Of a stretch of 64,000 nucleotides of DNA, positions 7,631-16,600 are shown in pieces. The stretch spans positions 4,340,001-4,404,000 of the forward strand of contig OZ241368.1 of NCBI GenBank assembly GCA_965200525.1, given 5' to 3'. Under the pieces are notes generated by a model. The model saw only the letters and a program-made list of their open reading frames with translations, had not been told where the DNA came from and made no database searches. How positions within the stretch are numbered: position 1 is the first letter of the stretch; every line of letters begins with the position of its first letter. Both the position numbers and the translations under genes were made by a program. The DNA comes from JANNPJ01 sp965200525. Lineage in GTDB: Bacteria > Actinomycetota > Actinomycetes > Actinomycetales > Kineosporiaceae.

Positions 7631-9079
7631 TCAGAACTGGAAGTAGAGAAAAGGGCTGAAATCTAGCCACAGCACAGCGATCACAGCAATGCACAGCAGT
7701 AACGGAGCAGTGAGCGCCGCGAGTGGATAACGGAACGCGACTCGCCCGGGATGTCCGCCGTGTATCAGCTGAAATCCGGTGATATCCCGGGGCCCAACAA
7801 AAACCAGCAGGCCGACCCCCATGGCGACCAGGGTCCAGGGTGTCAGGGTGATCAGCACTTCTGGTGACGGCGCACCGAAGCCGCCGCCGACCATCGCCTG
7901 CCAGAGATCCACGGCGTGGCTCAGGGTCGGCGATCGGAACGGCACCCAGCTGACCACCACGAAGACGACCATCGCGGCGCGCCGCAGGGCCGGCCGGGAA
8001 GTGCTGTTCCGTATCCCGGTGACTCTTTCGATGATCAGGGCCAGGCTGTGCAGGCCGCCCCAGACCAGGAACGGCCAGGTCGCGCCGTGCCAGAGCGAGG
8101 TCAGCAGAAAAGTGATCAGCAGTGCGGCGTACTCCCGGCGAATGCCGTGCCGGTTGCCGCCCAGTGGAAAGTAGATGTAGTCCCGGAACCATCGCGAGAG
8201 TGTCATGTGCCAGCGCCGCCAGAAGTCGGCCGGGCCGAGCGAGCGGTACGGCGCCAGGAAGTTCTCCGGGAACCGGAAACCGAACATCGCCGCCAGCCCG
8301 ATGGCCATGTCCGAGTAGCCGCTGAAGTCGAAGTAGATCTGAAGGGCGTAGGCCAAGGCCCCGATCCAGGCCGTGGACAGGTTCAGGGTGGAGTTCGGCG
8401 CGGTGAACGCGGCATCGGCGACCAGGCCGCAGGAGTCGGCGATGAACGCCTTCTTGGTCAGCCCCCAGGCGAACCGGGTCAGGCCGTAGGTGGCGTTGCC
8501 TAGGGTGACGTCGCGCCGGCTCTTGAGCTCGTCGACGATCTCGGAGTACCGCACGATCGGCCCGGCGATCTGGTGCGGGAACAGGAACAGGTAGAGCAGG
8601 TAGTCCTTGAGCGAGCGCTCCGGGGGCAGGCCGCCGCGGCCGACGTCGACCACGTACGAGATGGCGTGGAAGGTGAAGAAGGAGATCCCCAGCGGCAGGG
8701 CGAAATGCACGTCGGGGGCCGACGACCAGCCGGTCGAGCGGGCCAGCTCGGCGACCGGGGGCACGTACTTGTAGACCGCGATCGGGACCAGCAGCATCAG
8801 GATCAACAGGGCGATGGCCGCTCGCGGGGCCGGCGGGATCTGGTCGCTCTCACGGGCCCGGGCCGCCCGCTCGCCGGCCCGGCGGGCCAGCAGGGCCCCG
8901 GTGAAGCTCAGCAGGCTGACGTAGAGCAGCACCAGGACCTGCCCGCCGGAGCCCCAGACGTAGAAGATCACGCTGGCCAGGAGCAGGCAGCCGTTCCGCC
9001 AGCCGGCCGGCACGGCCAGGTAGACCAGCAGCGTCAGCGGCAGGAACAGGAAGAGGAAAGTCGGTGAGGAGAAGACCAT
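7631..9079 (-). CDS. MBOAT family O-acyltransferase (AlgI-like)
   Basis: The product is 482 aa and polytopic, with about 11 hydrophobic segments. It begins MVFSSPTFLFLFLPLTL, typical of the AlgI/PatA subfamily. The signature RRWHMTLSRWFRDYIYFPLGG and the catalytic histidine in LWHGATW (about residue 331) are intact. It should carry an acetyl or other acyl group from the cytoplasm to the outer face for transfer by the adjacent AlgJ-like protein. A GTG two codons upstream (9085) is a possible alternative start; the ATG is preferred because family members start there. No strong ribosome-binding site is visible. Confidence 0.9.
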   Translation of the reverse strand: MVFSSPTFLFLFLPLTLLVYLAVPAGWRNGCLLLASVIFYVWGSGGQVLVLLYVSLLSFTGALLARRAGERAARARESDQIPPAPRAAIALLILMLLVPIAVYKYVPPVAELARSTGWSSAPDVHFALPLGISFFTFHAISYVVDVGRGGLPPERSLKDYLLYLFLFPHQIAGPIVRYSEIVDELKSRRDVTLGNATYGLTRFAWGLTKKAFIADSCGLVADAAFTAPNSTLNLSTAWIGALAYALQIYFDFSGYSDMAIGLAAMFGFRFPENFLAPYRSLGPADFWRRWHMTLSRWFRDYIYFPLGGNRHGIRREYAALLITFLLTSLWHGATWPFLVWGGLHSLALIIERVTGIRNSTSRPALRRAAMVVFVVVSWVPFRSPTLSHAVDLWQAMVGGGFGAPSPEVLITLTPWTLVAMGVGLLVFVGPRDITGFQLIHGGHPGRVAFRYPLAALTAPLLLCIAVIAVLWLDFSPFLYFQF

Positions 9080-9213
9080 GTCCACTGGGGGTTGTCCGGT
9101 AGAGCCCGCTGGGTCACGGCCCGTGGCCGAGCATATTCCCCTCCTCGCCAGTACCGGTCCGGCTCGGGAGAATGCGACGACGAGCTGGGACGGCGAGGCG
9201 AGGAGTCACGCAG

Positions 9214-9606
9214 ATGGCGGGCAGGAACCCCCAGGGCGACCGGGGCGAGGCTCCTGAGGAACCCGGGGCGGGCGGGGCCGACGGGACGGACGGGACGGAC
9301 GCCAAGGCCCATTACGTCGCCGACGTCCTGGAACTGGTCGACGAGATCCCGCCCGGGCGGGTGCTGACCTATGGCGACATCGCCCGGCTGGTCGGGCAGG
9401 GCGGCCCGCGGCAGGTGGGCCAGGTGATGTCCCGGTGGGGCGACTCGGTGCCCTGGTGGCGGGTGCTGCGGGCGTCCGGCCTGCCCGCCGCCGGGCACGA
9501 ACGGCGGGCCCGGGAGCACTACGCCCGGGAGCGGACGCCGATGCGGCCCGACGGCGAGCGGGTGGACCTGCGCCGGGCCCGCTGGGATCCGGACACCCCC
9601 GACTGA
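9214..9606 (+). CDS. alkyltransferase-like protein (ATL, MGMT-fold)
   Basis: The product is 130 aa with a disordered, Gly/Asp-rich first 30 residues followed by an MGMT-type DNA-binding domain (IPPGRVLTYGDIARLVGQGG, RQVGQVMS). The alkyl-acceptor motif PCHRV of true O6-alkylguanine transferases is replaced by P80-W-W-R-V84, so the reactive Cys is absent. This makes it an alkyltransferase-like protein: in characterised members it binds and flips O6-alkylguanine and hands the lesion to nucleotide excision repair. The start is set by AGGAG at 9200-9204. The same gene precedes adnA in mycobacteria (Rv3204). Confidence 0.85.
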   Translation: MAGRNPQGDRGEAPEEPGAGGADGTDGTDAKAHYVADVLELVDEIPPGRVLTYGDIARLVGQGGPRQVGQVMSRWGDSVPWWRVLRASGLPAAGHERRAREHYARERTPMRPDGERVDLRRARWDPDTPD

Positions 9607-9636
9607 GCCGACTGAGCCGACTCAGCCGACTCAGCC
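9601..9636. repeat. four 9-nt tandem repeats at the ATL stop codon
   Basis: GACTGAGCC occurs twice (9601-9618), followed by two copies of the variant GACTCAGCC (9619-9636). The first copy supplies the ATL stop codon. The junction forms a CTGAG-CCGA-CTCAG hairpin (9612-9625) that may act as a weak terminator. Confidence 0.85.
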
Positions 9637-9642
9637 GGCTGA

Positions 9643-9685
9643 ACGGGATACCGGAGTGAATCCCGTCGCGGTATGATTGCGGGAT
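9643..9685 (+). promoter_or_regulatory. toxin-antitoxin promoter with overlapping operator half-sites
   Basis: A -10 box TATGAT lies at 9672-9677, 6 nt before ATG 9684, indicating leaderless transcription. Around it are inverted half-sites: ACGGGAT (9643-9649) with ATCCCGT (9660-9666), a third half-site CGGGAT (9680-9685), and ATACCG (9648-9653) with CGGTAT (9669-9674). The symmetry suggests an operator for the ribbon-helix-helix antitoxin that covers its own promoter. Confidence 0.6.
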
Positions 9686-9944
9686 GACCACGCAGATCAC
9701 CGTGCGCCTGCCCGACGAACTGGTCGAGTTCGTCGATGCGCTGGTGGCCGACGGTGCGGTCAGGAGCCGGGCCGAAGCCGTGCACCGGGCCCTGGAACGC
9801 GATCGCCGCCGCCGGTTCGCCCTGGACGACGCCGAGATCCTTCGCCGGGAGGGCGCCGATCCCGATCTGGAGGCGTTCGCCACCTACGTCTCGGCCCACC
9901 CGGTCGACCTCGACCACCCGCTCCACCCGTCGCAGAAGCCCTGA
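9684..9944 (+). CDS. ribbon-helix-helix antitoxin (MazE-type partner)
   Basis: The product is 86 aa. The N-terminal MTTQITVRLPDELVEFVDAL is a canonical ribbon-helix-helix DNA-binding domain (strand residues 3-9, helices from about 11 to 45). The acidic, Pro-containing C-terminus (DAEILRREGADPDLEAF...) is expected to be disordered and to cover the toxin's RNA-binding groove. It overlaps the toxin gene by one base (TGATG), the usual order for mazEF-like modules. It probably represses its own promoter. Confidence 0.87.
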   Translation: MTTQITVRLPDELVEFVDALVADGAVRSRAEAVHRALERDRRRRFALDDAEILRREGADPDLEAFATYVSAHPVDLDHPLHPSQKP

Positions 9945-10243
9945 TGCGGCCGATCCACCTGGCCCGGCTGGACAAGATCCGCCCGGTGCTGGTGCTGACC
10001 CGCGACGTCGTCCGGCCCTATCTGACGTCGGTCACTGTCGCCCCGATCACCACCCGCCGGCGGGGTCTCTCGACCGAGGTGCCGGTCGGCCCGGCCAACG
10101 GGCTCGCCGAGGACAGCGTCGTGAGCTGCGACAACATCAGCACGATCCGAGCCGACCAGTTGCTCCAGCCGATCGGGTTCCTGCTGCCGGGCCAGGAGCC
10201 GCGCCTGACCACGGCCGTGCGCGCCGCCTTTGATCTGGACTGA
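9944..10243 (+). CDS. MazF-type endoribonuclease toxin
   Basis: The product is 99 aa (MRPIHLARLDKIRPVLVLTR...). The PemK/MazF fold is indicated by the KIRPVLVLTRD start, with the conserved Arg in the catalytic position, and by VAPITTRRRGLSTEV, where the Thr and the variable loop recognise RNA. The domain is full length. It would cleave RNA at a short sequence and arrest translation when the antitoxin is lost. The cleavage sequence cannot be predicted. No mobile-element remnant flanks the pair, so it may be a resident chromosomal module. Confidence 0.88.
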   Translation: MRPIHLARLDKIRPVLVLTRDVVRPYLTSVTVAPITTRRRGLSTEVPVGPANGLAEDSVVSCDNISTIRADQLLQPIGFLLPGQEPRLTTAVRAAFDLD

Positions 10244-10306
10244 GTTGGTTCCGTACCTGGGCGACCGGCTGCCGGTTGTCGGTGGGCTGTGGTCTGATGA
10301 GCGACC

Positions 10307-13300
10307 GTGACGGCAGCACAGCAGTCAGCACATCAGTCAGCACAGCAGGCCCGGCCCGCGGGGCCGGCGATCCGGCTCGTCCGGCCGCGGCCGCCGGTGC
10401 TGCCCCGGCTGCGGCCCGATGCGGTCCAGGCCGAACTGATCGGTCGTCGGCCGGGCAGCGGGCCGGTGATCGTCTTCGGCGGGCCCGGGTCGGGCAAGAC
10501 GTCGTCCCTGATCGAAGCGGTGGCCGCCCGGGTCGAGCGCGACGGGCTGAGCCCGGCCGCGGTGCTGGCCCTGGCGCCCACCCGAACCGGCGCGGCCCGG
10601 CTGCGAGACCTGCTCTCGGCCCGGATCGGCGGCACCGTGCAGGAGCCGATGGCCCGCACCCCGCACTCCTACGCCTTCGGCGTGCTGCGCCGGGCCCGGG
10701 TGCTCGACGGCGACCCGCCGCCCCGGCTGATCTCGGGCCCGGAGCAGGACCGGGTGCTGGCCGAGCTGCTCGCCGGGCACGCCGACGGCCTGGGCAACGC
10801 GCCGAGCTGGCCCGCCGCGACCACCGAGCAGATCCGTGAGCTGCGGGGCTTCCGCGACGAGCTGCGCGAGCTGCTGATGCGGGCGGTCGAGCGCGGCCTG
10901 ACCCCGGCCGACCTGGCCCGGCTCTCCCGCAGCCAGAGCCGGCCCGAATGGTTCGCGGCGGCCCAGGTGATGGCCGAGTACTTCGACGTCACCGCCCTGG
11001 CCACGCCGGGGGCCTACGACCCGGCCGGCATCGTCGACGCCGCCACCGAGGTGCTGCTGGCCGATCCCGAACTGCTGGCCGCCGAGCGGCAGCAGCGCGG
11101 CTTGATCGTGGTCGACGACGCCCACGAGCTGACCGTCGCGGCCGAGCACCTGGTCCGGCTGCTGGCCGAGGGCGGCCACGACATCCTGCTGGCCGGCGAC
11201 CCCGACACGGCCACCCAGACCTTTCGCGGCGCCCGGCCCCGGGCCCTGGCCGACGCCGCCGACCGCTTCGTCGCCGCCGACGGCACGCCGGCCCGGGTCC
11301 TGGTGCTGCGCACGATCCACCGCAGCGGGCCGGCCCTGCGTGCGGTCGCGACCCGGGTCGCGGCCCGGATCGGGGCGGCCGGTTCGGTCGGGCACCGGGC
11401 CGCCCTCTCGGCCGAGACCGAGGCCGACGTCCCGAACGATGTCCCGACCGATGCTCCGACCGATGCGGGGGCCGACTCCACCGTGCTGGTCCGGGTTCTG
11501 GCCTCACCGGCCCGCGAGGCCGCCTACATCGCCCAGTACCTGCGCCGCCACCACCTGGAGGAGGCGGTGCCGTGGCGCCGGATGGCGGTGGTGGTCCGCT
11601 CGACCAAGGCCACCTCGGCCGTGCGCCGGGCCCTCGGCGCGGCCGGGGTGCCGGTGGCTCTGCCGCCGTCCGAGGTGCCGGTCCGCGACGAGATCGCGGT
11701 GGTGCCGCTGCGCCTGGCCCTGCGCTGCTGCCTGCAGCCCGAGGAGCTCACCGCCGAGGTCGCGGCCGACCTGCTGACCGGCCCGATCGGCGGGGCCGAC
11801 GCGATCGGCATCCGGCAGTTGCGGCAGGCCCTGCGGGTCGAGGAGCTGGCCGGCGGGGGCGGCCGGTCCAGCGACGCGCTGATCGTCGAGGCCCTGGCCG
11901 GGCCGGAGCGGCTGGCCAGCCTCGATTCGCGGACGTCGCAGCCGGCCCGCCGGGTGGCGGTCGTGCTGGCCGCCGGGCGGGAGGCCGCGGCCCGGCCCGA
12001 GGCCAGCCCGGAGACCGTGCTGTGGGCGCTGTGGTCGGCCACCGGCCTGGGGGCGGCCTGGCGCCGGGCGGCGCTGTCTGGCGGGGTGAGCGGCGCCCGG
12101 GCCGACCGCGACCTCGACGCGGTGATGGCCCTGTTCGAGGCGGCCGGCCGGTTCACCGACCGGTTCCCACGGGCCGACGCCGCGGCTTTTCTGGAGTACC
12201 TCGAGGGTCAGGACGTGCCGGCCGACACGCTGGCCGAGCGCGCCCCCACCGACGACGCCGTCGCCCTGGTCACCGCCCAGGGCGCGGCCGGCCTGGAGTG
12301 GGACGTGGTCGCGGTCGCCGGCGTCCAGGAGGGCAGCTGGCCCGACCTGCGGCTGCGCGGTTCGCTGCTCGGCGGCCAGCAGATGGCCGAGGTGCTCGAC
12401 GGGCGCGGCTCGAGCGGGGCCGAGGGGTATCTGGCCCAGCGCCGGGCGGTGCTCGACGACGAGTTGCGGCTGTTCCACGTCGCGGTCAGCCGGCCCCGCG
12501 CGCATCTGCTGGTGACCGCGGTCCGCTCCGACGACCTGATGCCCTCGGCCTTCCTCGACCTGGTCGAGCCGGAGAGCCCGGAGGAGCTGCGCCCGCTGGC
12601 CGAGGTGCCGCGCACCATGACCCTGCCGGCCCTGGTGGCCGAGCTGCGAGCGACCACCGTCGACCCGGCCGCGACCGGCGAACGGCGGGCCGAGGCGGCC
12701 CGGCAGCTGGCCCGCCTGGCCGCGGCGGGCGTGCCGGGAGCCCACCCGCAGGACTGGTACGGCCTGGCCCCGGTCTCGGTCGAGGGGCCGCTGCGCTCCG
12801 AGGGCGAGCTGGTCCGGGTGTCGCCGTCCCAGGTCGAGTCCTACGACCGGTGCGCGCTGCGCTGGCTGCTGGAGCAGTCCGGCGGCCGGCCGGCGTCGTC
12901 GGCCGCACAGGGCCTGGGGGTGCTGATCCACGAGCTGGCCGAGCAGGAGCCGGACGGCGACGAGGCCCGGTTGCAGGCCCTGCTGGAGGAGCGGTTCGAC
13001 CGGCTCGGCCTGGGCCGGGGCTGGGTGGCCGACTCGGAACGGGCCCGGGCCCGCAAGATGGTGACCCGGCTGGCCCAGTACGTGTCGGCGGCCCGGGCCG
13101 GCGGCCGGCACCTGGTCGCCACCGAGCAGGCCGTCCGGGTCGAGCTCGGCCGGGCCCAGATCCGGGGGATGGTCGACCGGCTGGAGCAGGACGAGCAGGG
13201 CCGGCTGATCGTCGTCGACCTGAAGACCGGCAAGTCGGCGCCGGCCAAGGCCGAGGTGGCCCGGCACGCCCAGCTCGGCGTCTATCAGGTGGCGGTGGAG

Positions 13301-13570
13301 CAGGGCGGGTTCGCGGGCGTGGCCGGGGGAGCGGTCGAGACCGGCGGGGCGGTGCTGGCCCAGCTGGGCAAGAACGACTCGGCCAAGGTGTCGATCCAGG
13401 TGCAGCCGGCCCTGCCGCAGGACAGCGACCCGCTCTGGGCCCGGTCGCTGCTGGCCACCGTGGCCGAGGGGATGGCCGGCGACTCGTTCGCGGCCAAGAG
13501 CAACGGGATGTGCCGGATGTGCGCGCTGCGCCGGTCCTGCCCGTTGCAGACCGAGGGCCGCCATGTCTGA
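10307..13570 (+). CDS. adnA: AdnA, helicase-nuclease subunit of the AdnAB end-resection complex
   Basis: The product is 1087 aa. The N-terminal UvrD-type motor has Walker A GGPGSGKT at 58-65 and a Walker B region reading VVDDAHE rather than DEYQD. The C-terminal RecB-type nuclease has Asp971 and Lys973 in VDLKTGK. Cys849, Cys1069, Cys1072 and Cys1078 (last three in CRMCALRRSC) match the four-cysteine iron-sulfur pattern of AddB/AdnA-type nucleases. With AdnB it resects double-strand breaks, each subunit cutting one strand. Start GTG 10307 has a TCTGAT -10-like hexamer 8 nt upstream but no ribosome-binding site; the Gln/Ser/Ala-rich first 15 residues are not conserved, so a later start is possible. 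Confidence 0.9.
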   Translation: MTAAQQSAHQSAQQARPAGPAIRLVRPRPPVLPRLRPDAVQAELIGRRPGSGPVIVFGGPGSGKTSSLIEAVAARVERDGLSPAAVLALAPTRTGAARLRDLLSARIGGTVQEPMARTPHSYAFGVLRRARVLDGDPPPRLISGPEQDRVLAELLAGHADGLGNAPSWPAATTEQIRELRGFRDELRELLMRAVERGLTPADLARLSRSQSRPEWFAAAQVMAEYFDVTALATPGAYDPAGIVDAATEVLLADPELLAAERQQRGLIVVDDAHELTVAAEHLVRLLAEGGHDILLAGDPDTATQTFRGARPRALADAADRFVAADGTPARVLVLRTIHRSGPALRAVATRVAARIGAAGSVGHRAALSAETEADVPNDVPTDAPTDAGADSTVLVRVLASPAREAAYIAQYLRRHHLEEAVPWRRMAVVVRSTKATSAVRRALGAAGVPVALPPSEVPVRDEIAVVPLRLALRCCLQPEELTAEVAADLLTGPIGGADAIGIRQLRQALRVEELAGGGGRSSDALIVEALAGPERLASLDSRTSQPARRVAVVLAAGREAAARPEASPETVLWALWSATGLGAAWRRAALSGGVSGARADRDLDAVMALFEAAGRFTDRFPRADAAAFLEYLEGQDVPADTLAERAPTDDAVALVTAQGAAGLEWDVVAVAGVQEGSWPDLRLRGSLLGGQQMAEVLDGRGSSGAEGYLAQRRAVLDDELRLFHVAVSRPRAHLLVTAVRSDDLMPSAFLDLVEPESPEELRPLAEVPRTMTLPALVAELRATTVDPAATGERRAEAARQLARLAAAGVPGAHPQDWYGLAPVSVEGPLRSEGELVRVSPSQVESYDRCALRWLLEQSGGRPASSAAQGLGVLIHELAEQEPDGDEARLQALLEERFDRLGLGRGWVADSERARARKMVTRLAQYVSAARAGGRHLVATEQAVRVELGRAQIRGMVDRLEQDEQGRLIVVDLKTGKSAPAKAEVARHAQLGVYQVAVEQGGFAGVAGGAVETGGAVLAQLGKNDSAKVSIQVQPALPQDSDPLWARSLLATVAEGMAGDSFAAKSNGMCRMCALRRSCPLQTEGRHV

Positions 13571-13600
13571 GCCCACCGGGCCCGGTCGGGGTGAGGCCGA

Positions 13601-16600
13601 GTGAGCCGCCGGTCGACGCCGGGCGACGGGCAGCTCGGGTTCGAGCTCGATCTGCCCGAGGCTCCGGTCCGTCTCGAGCGCCCGGCGCTGCCCCGCCCGC
13701 AACGCGCTCGGCCGGTCTCGGCCGAGGAGATCGCGACCAGGCTCGGCCGGCCGCTGCCGACCGCGGAGCAGATCGCGGTGATCGAGGCTCCGCTGGAGCC
13801 GTTGCTGGTGATCGCCGGGGCCGGTTCGGGCAAGACCGAGACGATGGCCGCCCGGGTGGTCTGGCTGGTGGCCAACGGCATGGTCGAGCCGGATCAGGTA
13901 CTCGGCCTCACCTTCACCCGCAAGGCCGCCGGTGAGCTGGCCGAACGGGTCCGGGCCCGGCTACGGGCGCTCTACCGCCGGGGGCTGATCGCCGAGCCCC
14001 GGCCGGTGGCGGTCTCGACCTACCACTCCTACGCGGCGTCCGTGCTCGGCGATCACGCCCTGCGGCTCGGCATCGAGCCCGGCGCCCGGCTGCTCGGCGA
14101 GGCCGGGGGCTGGCAGATGGTCGACGAGCTGGTCGAGCGCTGGGACGGCGACATGACCGGCGTCGACTCGGCCCGGGCGACCGTGGTCGACGCCGTGCTC
14201 GGCCTGGCCGGCGAGTGTGCCGAGCACCTGCTCGACCCGGCCCGGATCGACCAGGTCGCCGAGGACGTGCTGGAGCGGATCGGCGAGCTGCCCAAGAACC
14301 TGGGCGACGAGGTGCCGGGCAAGCCGAAGGCCGACGTCAAGGCGATCGGCCAGCGGATGCAGGCCCGGCGCAGCCTGCTCCCGCTGGTGCAGGCCTACCA
14401 GCGGCGCAAGCGCGAGCAGGAGGTGCTCGACTTCGGCGACCAGGTGGCCCTGGCCGCCCAGCTGGCCCGGGAGGTGCCCGAGGTCGGCGCGGGCGAGCGG
14501 GAGCGCTACCGGGTGGTGCTGCTGGACGAGTACCAGGACACCAGCCATGCCCAGGTGGTGCTCCTGCAGTCGTTGTTCGGGGCCGGCCATCCGGTGGTCG
14601 CGGTCGGCGACCCGCACCAGTCGATCTACGCCTGGCGTGGGGCCTCGGCCGGCAACCTGCAGCGCTTCGGCCGCGACTTCCCCCGCAGCGACGAGACCCC
14701 GGCCGGGGTCCGGCAGCTGTCCACCAGCTGGCGCAACGACCACGCCATCCTGACCGTGGCCAACCGGCTGGCGGCCCCTCTGCGGCAACCGCCGCCCTGG
14801 GGCGATCCGGCGCTCACGGTCGACGTCCAGGCCCTGGTCGCCCGCCCGGGAGCCGGTCCGGGCCGGGTCCGGCTGGAGTGGCACGCCACCATCGACGACG
14901 AGGCCCGGGCGGTCGCCGACATCGCCCGGCACGCCTGGGACGATCGCCGGCCCGACGGCTCGCGCCGCTCGATCGCCGTGCTGTGCCGCACCCGGTCGCA
15001 GTTTCCGCTGGTCGAGGCGGCCCTGCGGAAGAAGAACCTGCCGGTCGAGGTGATCGGGCTGGGCGGGCTGCTGCACGTGCCCGAGATCGCCGACCTGCGG
15101 GCCGCCCTCGAGGTGGTGCACGACCCGACCCGGGGCGACGCCCTGATGCGGTTGCTGACCGGCCCGGCCTGGCGGCTCGGCCCGCGCGACCTGGACGGCC
15201 TCGGCACCTGGGCCCGCGAGCTGGCCGCCCGCTGGCGGCCGGTCCCGGCGGCCGGCTCCCGGGCTCACGCGGCGGCCGGAGCCCAGGTGCAGACCGACAG
15301 CGTCGACGAGCAGTCGATCGTGGAGGCGATGGACGCCCTGCCCGAGCCCGGCTGGCGCGGGCCGCTGGGCCAGGAGCTGTCCGACGAGGGGCGACGCCGG
15401 CTCTCCCGGCTGGCCACCGTGCTGCGCGGGCTGCGCTCCCGGATCGGGCTGCCGCTGCCCGACCTGGTGCTGGAGGCCGAGCGGGCATTGCTGCTGGACG
15501 TCGAGGTGGCGGCCCGGCCGGGGCGCTCGCCGGCCGCCGCCCGGGCCCACCTGGACGCTTTCACCGACGTCGCGGCCGCCTTCGCCGACGGCGGCGACCG
15601 GCCCACCCTGGGCACCTTTCTCGGCTGGCTGAGCGCGGCCGAGGTTCAGGAGCGAGGGCTGGACACCGGCGTCGTCGAGCAGCACGAGGACGCCGTCCAG
15701 TTGCTCACCGTGCACGGCGCCAAGGGCCTCGAATGGGACGTCGTCGCGGTGACCGGGCTGGTCGAGGGCACCTTTCCGGCCGGTCACGCGGGCCGCTCGC
15801 CGAAGCGGTCGAAAGGCTGGCTGAACGACATCGGCGCTGTCCCGTTCCCCCTGCGCGGGGATGCCGACGGCCTGCCGCAGTGGGCCTACCGGGCCGCCAT
15901 GACCCAGGAGGAGCTCGACCAGCAGCTCAAGGTGTTCATGGAGAACTGCGGCGCCCACGAGGTGGCCGAGGAGCGCCGGCTGGCCTACGTGGCCGCGACC
16001 CGGGCCCGCGACTCGCTGCTGCTCACCGGGGCTGTCTGGGCCGACGGATCGACCCCGCGGGAGCCGTCCCGGTTCCTGCACGAGATCCGCGAGCTGGCCG
16101 AGAACGGGCTCGACGAGGGCGAACTCGGTGCCGACGACCCGGGCGACGGGTTCGACGACGGGCGGCTCGGGGGCAGCGCCGGCGGCGGCCGGATCGCGGT
16201 CGGGCTGTGGGTGGACGCGCCCGACGAGGACGCCGAGAACCCCCGGGCCGTCGACGGGCGGCTGGCCCTCTGGCCCGACCCGCTCGAAGGCCGCCGGCCC
16301 GAGGTCGAGGCCGGGGCCGGCCTGGTCGCGCGGGCGCTGGGCGATCTGGCCCGTGAGTACACCGGTTCCGTCGGGGTCGGGCCCGGCGGTGGGCTCGGGG
16401 GCGAGGCGCAGCCGGGCGGCGGTGGTGACGATTCCGCGGCCGAGAGCCCGCCGGCGAACCTCTGGCCGTCGCTGTCTCCGCAGGAGGCGGCCTGGGCCCG
16501 CGAGGTCGACCTGCTGATCCAGGAGCGCGACGAGGCCCGTGGGGGCGAGCTGACCGTCCGGCTGCCGGCCCACCTGTCGGCGTCCCGGGTGGTGGCGCTG

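Noticed and set aside
11504..13702. 732-codon open frame antisense to adnA
   Set aside because: Same pattern of antisense openness in high-GC DNA; no start signal or motif.
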